Under the pieces are notes generated by a model that saw only the letters and a list, made by a program, of their open reading frames with translations, did no database searches and was not told the DNA's origin. Both the position numbers and the translations under genes were made by a program. Shown piece by piece: positions 1 through 9,440 of a stretch of 64,000 nucleotides of DNA. Position 1 is the first letter of the stretch; the number at the start of each line of letters is the position of its first letter. Source of the DNA: Litoditis marina (Eukaryota > Nematoda > Chromadorea > Rhabditida > Rhabditidae); the NCBI GenBank assembly GCA_964036275.1, contig OZ038434.1:23472071-23536070 (forward strand). Reading direction: 5' to 3'.

Positions 1-206
1 AGTTTTACTTCAATACTGAAATGAACTTTCGAACAAAGAATGAACTAGACTGAACTTTCGCTAGATAAAATACACATTATTCGTTGAAACTAAAATGAAC
101 TAAAACAAATTTTCACTAACTAAAATATTAACTTTCACTGAGTCTCTGAATGGGAATTTTCGGGTGTTTGGGGGTAAATTTCGCTAGATTTTCCCATTTA
201 CTTTCT
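1..206. other. Flank without recognisable gene
   Basis: AT-rich sequence with loosely repeated TGAACTTTCG and AACTAAAATGAAC words near its left end. I see no convincing open frame, RNA gene or promoter. The small frames that overlap it lack any family signature. Confidence 0.5.
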
Positions 207-400
207 CTAGTGAGTGCATGATTTATAAATTTCTGTCTCTTGCCGGAATCGAGTCTGCGAGCAAACCTTTGTAGCAAGGCGCTAACCACTACGCTATTAG
301 ATCCTATAACCGGCAAACTTTGGAATAGCAGACATGTGTGCGTACACAGCAAAAGTGAGATATACAGTACCCGCCCGTTTTTCTGTTGGCGACGACTATA
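207..400 (-). repeat. tRNA-derived SINE, copy 1
   Basis: Read on the minus strand this copy runs from TATAGTCGTC to GCACTCACTA. In the middle it carries a Pol III A-box-like TAGCGTAGTGG and, about 35 bases on, a B-box-like GACTCGATTCC. The same unit recurs at 56504-56700 (minus) and 61983-62183 (plus). The seven bases on either side of the tRNA-like core do not pair as an acceptor stem, so this is a SINE rather than a working tRNA gene. Conserved sequence 5' to the tRNA-like core is unusual, because tRNA-type SINEs normally begin with it. Confidence 0.7.
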
Positions 401-893
401 AAATGGTAGGTCGAAACACGTGAACCAGTTTCCGAGTTTGAAAACGTGCAGTTAAGTAAAAGCATTGTCCATTTATCTCAACTTTTTAAAGACGCCGGCC
501 TCTTTCTGATTGTGTCTACATATGGATGATGAATTATCATTATTAAAAAGAGCACAAAGAGAACAACAATAAAAGAACCCCTTTAGAGTTTAACATAATG
601 AGAAGTGAGCTCGGTAGTCTTCTTTCTTTCAAGTTTTTTCCAATCGGCACGTGGACAATTGCACGTGCACAGTTGTATGCAAATGTGATACAACTATGCG
701 ATTAGCATATCACGTTCGTCAAAACAGTGATGATGTTTCCCAAAAGGCATATTTTCCGGAAACGTGTCTCTACTCCCGATATTCACTATTGATTTCTTGT
801 AAATGTTGTCTCCGGGACGTTTGTATTCATTTTGTGTCGGGAAATTGACAGGGTAGAGTAGTTTTGTCTAGAACGTTCCAGAATTTTCGAGCA
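401..893. other. Flank without recognisable gene
   Basis: Single-copy-looking sequence with CACGTG-type words around 645-665 and a short open frame at 651-848 that is not similar to any family I know. It ends at TTAACAT (894-900), the heptamer that also follows the right end of the repeat mosaic. Confidence 0.45.
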
Positions 894-900
894 TTAACAT
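894..900. repeat. Left TTAACAT bracket of the mosaic
   Basis: TTAACAT directly precedes the first U linker. The same heptamer directly follows the last H hairpin at 47389-47395. This could be a target-site duplication, but the boundaries were chosen after seeing the match. Confidence 0.45.
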
Positions 901-1150
901 CCACTAGTATAAAAGGCTAGTTTGGTGTGTGTGTGTGTGGGTTTGTAACAATTGGTGTACTTTTTGTCGAAAAGCGGGTGAGGAGAGTGAGGCTAGCTGC
1001 GTGAGAAAACGTGAGCTGGATGGATTTCATTCTCATTTTCAAGCAGAATACAGATCGGTTGCAACTGGAAATCGATATGGGGAATAGATTTACTCATTCT
1101 AAGTTGAACAAATGACGTTAAAGTCACGTGGAATACACGCGACCGCAAGC
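901..1150 (+). repeat. U linker 1 (long form)
   Basis: The first linker, at the left edge of the mosaic. It starts CCACTAGTATAAAAGG, continues with a GT-rich stretch and a CACTTTTGGTCG-like motif, then a long shared tail ending near GTCACGTGG. It matches the linkers at 2266, 16728 and 18568 over most of its length. Confidence 0.7.
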
Positions 1151-1166
1151 GAAAGAGAGAGGGGGA

Positions 1167-1260
<94 letters not shown>
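1151..1260. repeat. GA microsatellite
   Basis: An almost pure (GA)n tract of about 110 bp between the U linker and the 25-bp satellite. GA tracts occupy this same junction in most units. Confidence 0.9.
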
Positions 1261-1262
<2 letters not shown>

Positions 1263-2130
1263 CCTAACGAGAACTTTCGCGCTCTATGTTAAGGAGAAGT
1301 TTCGCGCTCTTTGTTAAGGAGAAGTCCCGCGCTCTATGTAAAAAAAAGTTTAGCGCTCTATGTTAGGGAGAAGTCTCGCGCCCTATGTTAGGGAAAGCTC
1401 CCGCGCTCTATGTTAAGGAGAAGTTCCGCGCTTTATGTTAGAAAGAAGTTCCGCGCTCTATGTTAGGGAGAGATCTCGCGCTATAAGTTAGAAAGAGGAC
1501 TCGCGCTCTATGTTAGGGAGCGTGCTAGCGCTCTGAGTTAGGGAGAGTGCTAGCGCTCTAAGTTAGATAGAGGACTCGCGCTCTGTTAGGGAGAGTGCTC
1601 GCGCTCTTTGTTGGAGAGCGGAGTCGCGCTCTATGTTAGAGAGAAGACTCGCACTCTATGTTAGCGAGAGCTCTCGGGCCTTATGTCAGGGAGAACTTCC
1701 GCCCTCTGTGTTAGGGAAAGACCTGTCTGTGGTTAAAGAGAACTCTCGCGCCCTATGTTAGGGAAAGCTCCCGCGCTCTATGTTAAGGAGAGGTCTCGCG
1801 CTCTGTGTTAGGGAAAGGTCCCCTCTATGGTGGGGAAAGGTCTTGCTCTCTAGATCTCGCCGTCTATGTTAGAGAGAACTTCCGCACGTTAGGGAGAGGT
1901 CTTGCACTCTATGTTAGGAAAAGGTCTCCTCTATGGTGGAGAAAGGTCTTGCTCTCTAGATCTCGCCGTCTATGTTGAAGGGAACTTCCGCGCTCTACGT
2001 TAGGGAAAACTTCCGCGCTCTATGTTAAGGAGAAAGATCGCGCTCTATGTTTGGCTGAGATGTTGCGCTTTATATTAGAGTGAGATGTCCCGCTCTATGT
2101 AGTAGAAATCATTGCGCCTCATGTTGATAA
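1261..2130 (+). repeat. 25-bp satellite array 1
   Basis: Degenerate tandem units of about 25 bp with core CGCGCTCTATGTTA followed by a purine-rich half (GGGAGAACTTC and variants). Unit length drifts between 22 and 27 bp, so no long reading frame persists. CTCT and AGAG on either side of ATGTT can pair within some units. Confidence 0.85.
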
Positions 2131-2222
2131 AAACGTGATTGAAATGGTTGAGACAAACGTGAGTTCCGCAAATGGAGCTTAAATAAATACTCCTATAAGA
2201 GCTCGCCAGCCCGGAATAAAAA

Positions 2223-2265
2223 CAAGGGAGGCGGAGGCGGCTTTAGCCGCCGGCGACCTTCCTTG
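2223..2265 (+). repeat. H hairpin 1 (stem type 1)
   Basis: 43-bp imperfect palindrome. Outer arms are CAAGGGAGG and CCTTCCTTG; inner arms GGCGGCT and AGCCGCC close on a TT loop. It is preceded by flank type a (GCCAGCCCGGAATAAA) and followed by a TATA-like U linker. Confidence 0.85.
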
Positions 2266-2530
2266 TCCACTAGTATAAAGCGCTAGTTTGGTGTGTTTGT
2301 GGGTTTGTAACAATTTGGCTGCACTTTTGGTCGAAAAGCCAGAGTGATGAGTGAGGCAAATGGCGTGGAAAAAACGTGATTTGGATGGATTCCATTTCTA
2401 TTTCCAAGTGAATATGAATCGGCTGCAGCTGCAAATTGACGAATTGAGCAATAGATTTGTTCATCCAAGTTAAACAAATTGGCTTTAATGTCACGTGGGA
2501 CAAGCGGAGTACACGCGGCCTCAACAGAGA
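2266..2530 (+). repeat. U linker 2 (long form)
   Basis: Begins TCCACTAGTATAAAGCG directly after the hairpin and contains GGCTGCAGCTGCAAATTG. It shows the unoccupied form of the site into which the BEL/Pao element inserted at 18774 (TTAAACAAATTGGC, here around 2470). Confidence 0.8.
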
Positions 2531-2562
2531 GAGAAAGAGAGAAAGACCTAGAGAGATATAGA

Positions 2563-3893
2563 TTCGCACTCTATGTTAGGGAGAACTCCCGCGCCCCATG
2601 TTAAGAAAAACTTCCGCGCTCTATGTTAGGGAGAAATTTCGCGCTCTGTGCTAGGGAATAGTTCCGCGCTCTATGTTAGGGAGAACTTCCGCGATCTATG
2701 TTAGGGAGAACTCCCGCGCCCCATGTTAAGAAAAACTTCCGCGCTCGATGTTAAGGAGAAGTTTTGCACTCTATGTTAGGGAGAAATTGCGCTCTTTGTT
2801 AAGGAGAACTCCCGCGCCCCATGTTAAGAAAAACTTCCGCGCTCTATGTTAGGGAGAAATTTCGCGCTCTGTGCTAGGGAATAGTTCCGCGCTCTATGTT
2901 AGGGAGAACTTCCGCGATCTATGTTAGGGAGAACTCCCGCGCCCCATGTTAAGAAAAACTTCCGCGCTCGATGTTAAGGAGAAGTTTTGCACTCTATGTT
3001 AGGGAGAAATTGCGCTCTATGTTAAGGAGAACTCTCGCGCTCTATGTTTAGGAGAACTTTCGCGCTCTATGTTGAGAAGAACTTTCGCGCTCTATGTTTA
3101 GGAGAACTTTCGCGCTCTATGTTTAGAAGAACCTTCGCGCTCTATGTTAAGGAGAACTCCCGCGTTCTATGTTAAGGAGAACTTTCGCGCTCTATGTTTA
3201 GGAGAACCTTCGCGCTCTATGTTTAGGAGAACCTTCGCACTCTATGTTAAGGAGAACTTTCGCGCTCTATGTTAAGAAGAACCTTCGCGCTCTATGTTAA
3301 GAAGAACCTTCGCGCTCTATGTTAAGGGGAACTCTCGCGCTCTATGTTAAGGAGAACTCCCGCGTTCTATGTTAAGGAGAACTTTCGCGCTCTATGTTTA
3401 GGAGAACCTTCGCACTCTATGTTAAGGAGAACTTTCGCGCTCTATGTTTAGGAGAACCTTCGCACTCTATGTTAAGGAGAACTTTCGCGCTCTATGTTAA
3501 GAAGAACCTTCGCGCTCTATGTTAAGGGGAACTCTCGCGTTCTATGTTAAGGAGAACTTTCGCGCTCTATGTTTAGGAGAACCTTCGCGCTCTATGTTTA
3601 GGAGAACCTTCGCACTCTATGTTAAGGAGAACTTTCGCGCTCTATGTTAAGGAGAACTTTCGCGCTCTATGTTAAGAAGAACCTTCGCGCTCTATGTTAA
3701 AGAGAATTCCCGCGCTCTATGTTAAGAAGAACTTTCGCGCTCTATGTTTAGGAGAACCTTTGCGCTCTATGTTAAGGAGAACTCCCGCGCTCTATGTTAA
3801 GGAGAACTCCCGCGCTCTATGTTAAGGAGAACTCCCGCGCTCTATGTTAAGGAAAACTCTCTCGCTCTATGTTCAGGAAAACTTTCGCGCTCG
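2563..3893 (+). repeat. 25-bp satellite array 2 with higher-order repeat
   Basis: Tandem 25-bp units. A run of about 9 units starting near 2579 is repeated almost unchanged starting near 2806, which gives a higher-order period of about 227 bp. From about 3020 on the units become very regular, with core GCGCTCTATGTTTAGGAGAA. Confidence 0.85.
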
Positions 3894-3958
3894 AGGACTT
3901 TTCAAAGACGAAGAATATGAAAAAAAACATCTCGACGCAACCACCGACCTAGACTCAT

Positions 3959-3998
3959 CAAGGGAGGGACCCGGGCGTAGCCCGGGGTACCTTCCTTG
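3959..3998 (+). repeat. H hairpin 2 (stem type 2)
   Basis: Same outer arms as type 1 (CAAGGGAGG / CCTTCCTTG), but the inner stem is CCCGGGC-GTA-GCCCGGG. It is preceded by flank type b (ACCGACCTAGACTCAT). Confidence 0.85.
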
Positions 3999-4069
3999 TC
4001 CTTACTTTATATTTGGCTTACTTGGTGTGTGTGTGTGTCTGTCTGAAGCAAATGCCTGCACTTTTAGCC
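3999..4069 (+). repeat. U linker 3 (short form)
   Basis: TATA-like TTTATATTTGGC followed by CTTGGTGTGTGTGTG. It then runs straight into the 33-bp satellite. Confidence 0.65.
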
Positions 4070-4655
4070 TATGCCTGTCTATGTGACAAATGCCTGTCTA
4101 TGTGAGCCCCACTGTCCCCTTCTTCGCTGTCTATGTGAGCCCCACTGTCCCCATTTTCGCTGTCTATGTGAGCCCCACTGTCCCCTTCTTCGCTGTCTAT
4201 GTGAGCCCCACTGTCCCCTTTTTCGCTGTCTATGTGAGCCCCACTGTCCCCATTTTCGGTGTCTATGTGAGCCCCACTATCCGCATTTTCGATGTCTATG
4301 TGAGCCCTACTGTCCCCATTTTGTGCTGTCTATGTGAGCCCCAATATCCCCATTTTCGCTGTCTATGTGAGCCCCACTGTCCCCATTTTCGGTGTCTTTG
4401 TGAGCTCCACTGTTCCCATTTTCGGTGTCTATGTGAGCCCCACTGTCCCCATTTTCGGTGTCTATGTGAGCCCCACTGTTCCCATTTTCGCTGTCTATGT
4501 GAGCCCCACTGTCCCCATTTTCGGTGTCTTTGTGAGCTCCACTGTTCCCATTTTCACTGTCTATGTGAGCCTCACCGTTCCCATTTTTGCTGTTTATGTG
4601 AGCCCCACTGTCTACATTTTCGCTGTTCATGTGAGCCCCACTGTCCCGTGTTTCA
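4070..4655 (+). repeat. 33-bp satellite array 1
   Basis: Tandem 33-bp units: an 18-bp part TCTATGTGAGCCCCACTG plus a 15-bp part such as TCCCCATTTTCGCTG. Since 33 is a multiple of three and the unit has no stop in several frames, long open frames appear on both strands, giving 11-residue repeats such as VYVSPTVPIFA or, on the other strand, AHIDSENGDSG. I take these frames as a by-product of unit length, not as genes. Confidence 0.85.
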
Positions 4656-4730
4656 CTAGTGTAAGACAGAGAGAAGAGAAGTAAGAGAGAAAGAGAAAGA
4701 GAGGAAGAGCGAGAGAGAGAAGGAGGTTCT

Positions 4731-4888
4731 ACTGTCTATGTAAGCCCTACTGTTTCCCTTTCACTGTCTTTGTGAGCCCCACACCCACTGCTCCTATTGT
4801 CGCGGTCCATGTGAGCCAAACTGTTTCCTTTTCGTTGTGTATGTGAATCACTACTGTTCCCATTTTTATTCATATTCATCCTATCATA
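4731..4888 (+). repeat. Diverged 33-bp satellite tail
   Basis: After a GA tract (about 4665-4725) further degraded copies of the CTATGT(G/A)AGCCCCAC motif continue up to module V. Confidence 0.6.
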
Positions 4889-5215
4889 TTCATTAAAGCA
4901 AGTGCTTCTTAACTTGGTAGACGAGTTTCACGCAATCACGGTTAACAGGAATGGCTTAACAGGTAAGAAAATGGGTATAAAAGCGCGACACGAAGAGGAA
5001 GAGCCATTCGAACGCTCTGTTCGCAGCGAGAATGCCCGCCCTGGACTGGAACTGCTGCAGTGGACTGGGCTGATGATGATGTCCTGCGGTAGGAGCCACT
5101 TGGGCTCACTACCTGCTGGATCTCGAGAGTAAGAGAAATCAAGAATAAACTCTACGCGTCAGAAATAGTAGACAAAAATGTTTTTTATTGTGTTGTTCTC
5201 GCGTTCTGCTGTTTC
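4889..5215 (+). promoter_or_regulatory. Module V, copy 1 (core-promoter-like)
   Basis: Shared module with GTAGACGAGTTTCACG, an inverted pair GTTAA...TTAAC, then GGGTATAAAAGCGC. About 30 bases downstream lies CCATTCGAACGCTCTGTTCG, the spacing of a TATA box and start site of RNA polymerase II. AATAAA occurs at about 5143. Copies: 31401, 44251 and 45716. It could be part of an LTR or of another promoter carried by the repeat family. No protein follows it. Confidence 0.5.
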
Positions 5216-5220
5216 AAAAC

Positions 5221-5670
5221 TAAGATCTCGCGCTCAATGTCAGATACAGGTCTCGCGCTCAATTATAGAAAGAGTTGATGCGCCCTACGTTAGAGAGATA
5301 TTCCGCGCCCTATGTTAGAGAGAGGATTCGCGCCCTATGTTAAAAAGAGATCTCACGCTCTGTGTTAGAGATAGTTCTCGCGCTCTATGTTAGAGAGATA
5401 TCGCGCGCCCTATTTTAGAGAGAGAGAGCTCCCGCGCCCTATGTTAAAAAGAGATCTAAGGCTCTGTGTTAGAGATAGTTCTCGCGCTCTATGTTAGAGA
5501 GATATCGCGTGCCCTATGTTAGAGAGAGAGAGCTCTCGCGCCCTATGTTAGAGAGAGAGGATTCGCGCCCTATGTTAAAAAGAGATCTCACGCTCTGTGT
5601 TAGAGATAGTTCTCGCGCTCTATGTTAGCGAGAGCTCTCGCGCCCCATGTTAGGGAGAGCTCCCGCACCC
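5221..5670 (+). repeat. 25-bp satellite array 3
   Basis: Units with GAGAG-rich spacers (CGCGCTCTATGTTAGAGAGA). A block of several units is repeated with period about 100-120 bp. Confidence 0.8.
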
Positions 5671-5800
5671 CAAAAAAATTGTTCGTGTTCTGTGTTCCAA
5701 AATTGTCTGTTCCTTTTTTCTCATCCTCTCTTGAGTTTGGCAAATGGAGTGAAGGTGAAACTAAATATCTCTGGAAGCTCTCACCAGCCCGGAATAAAAA

Positions 5801-5843
5801 CAAGGGAGGCGGAGGCGGCTTTAGCCGCCGGCGACCTACCTTG
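5801..5843 (+). repeat. H hairpin 3 (stem type 1)
   Basis: Flank type a. The 3' outer arm is CCTACCTTG, which leaves one mismatch with CAAGGGAGG. The 130 bp before it (5671-5800) are a stretch shared with 7442-7534. Confidence 0.8.
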
Positions 5844-6250
5844 TCCTTACTTTATATTTCGCTTACTCCGTCTGTCTGTCCGAGGCAATTCTCTGCTGGA
5901 AAAGCTGAGAAAACTGAGGAAAAATGTACTTTTAGCTGAGATTCAATGGGGGGCGTGAGCGAACGTGAGCGAGATGCATTTCATTTTCATTCCCAATGGG
6001 TACGCCGGCGGTAGTGCTTCGATTTTCGGCTAGAACTTTTTGCTATTGGTTATTCGTAAATACCTATTAATGGAGGCTGCAATGTATGAAAAAGGTGAGA
6101 ATATATTTTTAACACCGTTAGTATTATTTCTGGGAACCTATGTGTACGTTCTATGTGTGAATGTGCTCTTTAAAGTTCATTTTTCTCAATCTCTACCTTT
6201 TCGGTTTTTTTTTCTACGGTGGATTTATAGGTAGAGGTGAGATAGTAAGA
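5844..6250 (+). repeat. U linker and module W, copy 1
   Basis: TATA-like start, then GGTAGTGCTTCGATTTTCGGCTA and GGAGGCTGCAATG followed by a conserved donor-like AAAGGTGAGAAT. A diverged W copy in which no acceptor-like end is evident. Confidence 0.6.
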
Positions 6251-6570
6251 GAGAAAAAATAGAGAGAAAGAGAGAAAGAGAAAGAAAGAGAGAGAGAGAG
6301 AGAGAGTGAAAAGGCGAGATAAAAATAGAGAGCGAGAGGGACAGTAGGGCGAGGGCAGCGTAACGCATTGAGCTGAAGTCCACTTTTCATATTCTTTCTT
6401 GGTACCTGTCCCTTACGTACGTTACGTACGATACACTCTCTACGCCGATGTTCATGTGTTTCCATTAACTGTACTTCGATGTGGTTGGCTCCCACTGTTA
6501 ATTTTGAGTCATAGAGCAACAGACAGAGGGAAAAAGAGAGGGGAGGTACTCTCGCGCTCTTTGTCGGTAT
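6251..6570. repeat. GA tract and unassigned sequence
   Basis: A GA tract (6251-6310) is followed by about 250 bp I cannot assign to a module. It contains the self-complementary stretch TTACGTACGTTACGTACG near 6413-6432. Confidence 0.5.
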
Positions 6571-6571
6571 C

Positions 6572-7049
6572 CATTGTTGCTGTCTTTGTGAGCCCCACTA
6601 TCCGCATTTTCGATGTCTATGTGAGCCCTACTGTCCCCATTTTGTGCTGTCTATGTGAGCCCCAATATCCCCATTTTCGCTGTCTATGTGAGCCCCACTG
6701 TCCCCATTTTCGCTGTGTATGTGAGCCCCACTGTCCCCATTTTCGCTGTCTATGTGAACGCCACTGTCCCCATTTCCGCTGTCTATGTGAACCCCACTGT
6801 CCTCATTTCCACTGTCTATGTGAGCCCCACTGTCCCCAATTCCGCTGTCTATGTGAGCTCCACTGTCCTCATTTCCACTGTCTATGTGAGCCCCACTGTC
6901 CCCAATTCCGCTGTCTATGTGAGCCCCATTGGCCCCATTTCCGCTGTCTATGTGAGCCCCAATGTCCCCATTTTCGCTGTGTATGTGAGCCCCATTGTCC
7001 CCATTTCCGCTGTCTATGTGAGCCCTACTCATCCTATTTTTGCTGTGTG
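6572..7049 (+). repeat. 33-bp satellite array 2
   Basis: Fourteen or so 33-bp units. The first three are nearly identical to units at 4280-4380, including a rare TTTTGTGCTG variant, which points to a copied block. A G-run of about 11 (7083-7093) follows. Confidence 0.8.
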
Positions 7050-7119
7050 AGACGGTGAGAGGGACATAGAATGAGAGAAAAGGGGGGGGGGGGTTAATGG
7101 AGAGCGTGAGAGAAAAAAG

Positions 7120-7340
7120 AGAGAATAGAAAAGAGTCTCGCCTGTCTTGAGAGAAATGTCTCGCGCTCAATGATGGAGAAAAGTCTCGCGCTCTATGTTA
7201 GGAAGAGGTCTCTTACTCTATGTTAGGGAGAATTCTCGCGCTCATGTTAAGAGAAGTATTGCGCTCTATGTTACGGAGAGATCCCGCGATACATGTTGAG
7301 AATAACTTCCGCGCCCTATGTCTAGGAGAAAAGAGGGCCA
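7120..7340 (+). repeat. 25-bp satellite array 4
   Basis: Short array ending in GCGCCCTATGTCTAGGAGAA and GAGGGCCAGGAAGCTC. The same end is seen before H15 and H16. Confidence 0.75.
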
Positions 7341-7368
7341 GGAAGCTCTCGCCAGCCCGGAATAAACA

Positions 7369-7409
7369 CAAGGGAGGGGCCCGGGCGTTGGCTCGGGCTA
7401 CCTTCCTTG
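7369..7409 (+). repeat. H hairpin 4 (stem type 2, flank a)
   Basis: Outer arms CAAGGGAGG / CCTTCCTTG. The inner stem is diverged (GCCCGGGCGTTGGCTCGGGC). Flank type a combined with stem type 2 shows that inner stem and flank can recombine. Confidence 0.75.
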
Positions 7410-7425
7410 GGAGGGTAACCTTCCT

Positions 7426-7455
7426 AAGAGGGAACAAAATTCTTTGTTCCCTCTT
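7426..7455. repeat. Perfect 13-bp inverted repeat
   Basis: AAGAGGGAACAAA and TTTGTTCCCTCTT separated by ATTC. It lies in the short interval between hairpins H4 and H5. The right arm continues into sequence shared with 5690-5760, so the left arm may be a secondary inverted copy. Confidence 0.7.
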
Positions 7456-7534
7456 CCTCATCCTCTCTTGAGTTCGGCAAATGGAGTGAGAGAACTAAGT
7501 ATATCTGGAAGCTCTCGCCAGCCCGGAATAAAAA

Positions 7535-7577
7535 CAAGGGAGGCGGAGGCGGCTTTAGCCGCCGGCGACCTACCTTG
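7535..7577 (+). repeat. H hairpin 5 (stem type 1)
   Basis: Flank type a, 3' outer arm CCTACCTTG. It lies only about 125 bp after H4, making a doubled terminus. Confidence 0.8.
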
Positions 7578-8000
7578 TCCACTAGTATCCTCTATTATAA
7601 AGCGCTTATTTGGTTTGTGTGTGGGTTTGTAACAATTCACACACTATTGCACTTTTGGTCGAGATTTTGGAGAAATCACACAGTTTGCACTTTCCAACTG
7701 GAAAGGCGTGGAATCCGTGCTTTTCGTTTTTCATTTTCAATTGGTAGTGGGATGGGAAGTGGTGGATCACCGTTTTTTTGAGGGATAGAAAATGAAAACG
7801 AGTTAACGTGAGCTACGCGGCAAGTTTTGGAAAAAACCATTTTGTTTTACTGGCGACTCGGGAGGCGGCTGGGATGCATTGAAAGAGGTATTTGCTGTCT
7901 ATTTTTGGCTTTATCTTCTTCTTTTTCTCTCTTTCTTTTCATTCTTCTCTTCAACCATCTTCTTTCAACGTTTCTCATTGTTAGATTACGCCCTATGTTG
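7578..8000 (+). repeat. U linker and module X, copy 1
   Basis: Starts CTATTATAAAGCGC, then TTGGTTTGTGTG and CACTTTTGGTCG. Module X continues with GAAAACGAGTTAACGTGAGC, GGGAGGCGGCTGGGATGC and ATTGAAAGAG, then a donor-like GTATTTG and CTATTTTTGG. Confidence 0.65.
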
Positions 8001-8039
8001 AGAGTAATTCCCGTGCCTTATGAAAAAACTTCCGCGCCT

Positions 8040-8815
8040 TATTTCACTGTCTAAGTAATTTCCACTGCTCCCCTTTTCACTGTCTATGTAGGCCCCACTC
8101 TTTTTATTTTCACTGTCTATGTGAGCCCCACTACTTTCATTTTCACTGTCTATGTTAGCCCATTGTTCCCATTCTCACTCTCTATTTAAGTCGCGTTGTT
8201 CCCCTTTTAACTGTCTATGTAAGCCCCACTGTCTATGTGAGCCCCACTTTTCTTATTTTTACTGTCTGTGTAAGCCCCACTGTCTATGTGAGCCCTACTG
8301 TCTATGTTAGCCCCACTGTCTATGTAAGCTTCACTGTCCCCAATTTCACTGTCTGTATGAGCCCCACTGTATATGTAAGCCCCACTGTATATGTGAGCCC
8401 CACTATCCCCAATTTCACTGTCTGTGTGAGCCCCACTGTCTATGTGAGCTCCACTTTTCCAATTTTAACTGTCTATGTTAGCCCCACTGTCTATGTGAGC
8501 CCCGCTGTCCCCATTTTCACTGTCTATGTAAGCCCCACTGTCTATGTAAGCCCCACTGTCCCCATTTTCACTGTCTATGTAAGCCCCACTGTCTATGTGA
8601 GCCCCACTGTCCCCGATTTTATTGTCTGAGTAAGCCCCACTGTCTATGTGAGCCCCACTTCGCCATTTTCACTGTCTATGTAAGCCCCACTGTCTATATA
8701 AGCCCCACTGTCTATGTAAGCCCCACTGTCCGTGTGAGCCCCACTTTCCCCACTTTCACTGTCTATGTAAGCCCCACTGTGCCTATTTCCGCTGTCTATG
8801 TGAGCTTAACGGTTC
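8040..8815 (+). repeat. 18/33-bp satellite array 3
   Basis: Here the 18-bp part (CTGTCTATGTAAGCCCCA) often repeats alone two to four times before a 15-bp part intervenes. This shows that the 33-mer is the sum of two separable parts. Confidence 0.8.
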
Positions 8816-8930
8816 GGCTGTTCAAGGAATTTATCACGCTCTTTTTTAAAGATAACTTTTGCGCTCGAGGATTTTCCGAAGACAAGAAAATATAAGAAAC
8901 ATCTTGACGCACCCACCGACCTAGACTCAT

Positions 8931-8970
8931 CAAGGGAGGGGCCCGGGCGTAGCCCGGGGTACCTTCCTTG
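8931..8970 (+). repeat. H hairpin 6 (stem type 2)
   Basis: Flank type b (ACCGACCTAGACTCAT). Inner stem GCCCGGGC-GTA-GCCCGGGG. Confidence 0.85.
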
Positions 8971-8977
8971 TCCATAT

Positions 8978-9000
8978 NNNNNNNNNNNNNNNNNNNNNNN
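8978..9000. other. Assembly gap of 23 N
   Basis: Unknown bases directly after H6, inside the TATA-like start of the following linker. At 44092-44110 the corresponding place reads TCCAATAATATATTTGCG, so little sequence may really be missing. Confidence 0.95.
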
Positions 9001-9440
9001 ACTTATATATTTGCGTAGTTTGGTGTGTCCGAAATTCCTTCACTATTGCACTTTTAGCCGGAAAATGGGCGAATTCCTTCACTATTGCCCTTTTGGTCGA
9101 AAAACGTGTGAGCGGCGTGCTTTCGCCTTTCATTTCCATTCTCGATGATTTTCTCTGCGGTAGTGCTCTGATTTTCTGCTTTATAAATCTGATTTTCTGC
9201 TCTACAATCGTATTTATTAATTACTGGGAGGCTGCAATGTGCTGAAAAGGTGAGGATTGAATTTTTTACGCTGTTTTAGTCTTCACTACAACTACGTGTT
9301 TGGTTTTTTGAAAAAATTGAAAAAACTTTCATGTATTTGGGTCCTATTAGTAGTTATAATACTTTTTTAATGGAAATTTACACGGTTCATGTGCACCTAT
9401 ATATGTTCAACTGTCTTTCCATGTAGTTTGATCCCTGTTT
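9001..9440 (+). repeat. U linker and module W, copy 2
   Basis: Nearly identical to 42010-42475 (GCGGTAGTGCTCTGATTTTC, GGCTGCAATGTGCTGAAAAG, donor-like GTGAGG, and the TTCATGTGCACCTATATATG tail). Confidence 0.65.

Noticed and set aside
4071..4684. Cys/His-rich or Val/Pro-rich repeat protein from the open frames
   Set aside because: The frames come from a 33-bp satellite open in several frames on both strands, without a consistent start, splice context or single preferred frame.
6628..7170. 180-codon minus-strand frame with AHIDSGNGDSG repeats
   Set aside because: Antisense reading of the same 33-bp satellite plus a GA tract; no domain and no codon signature.
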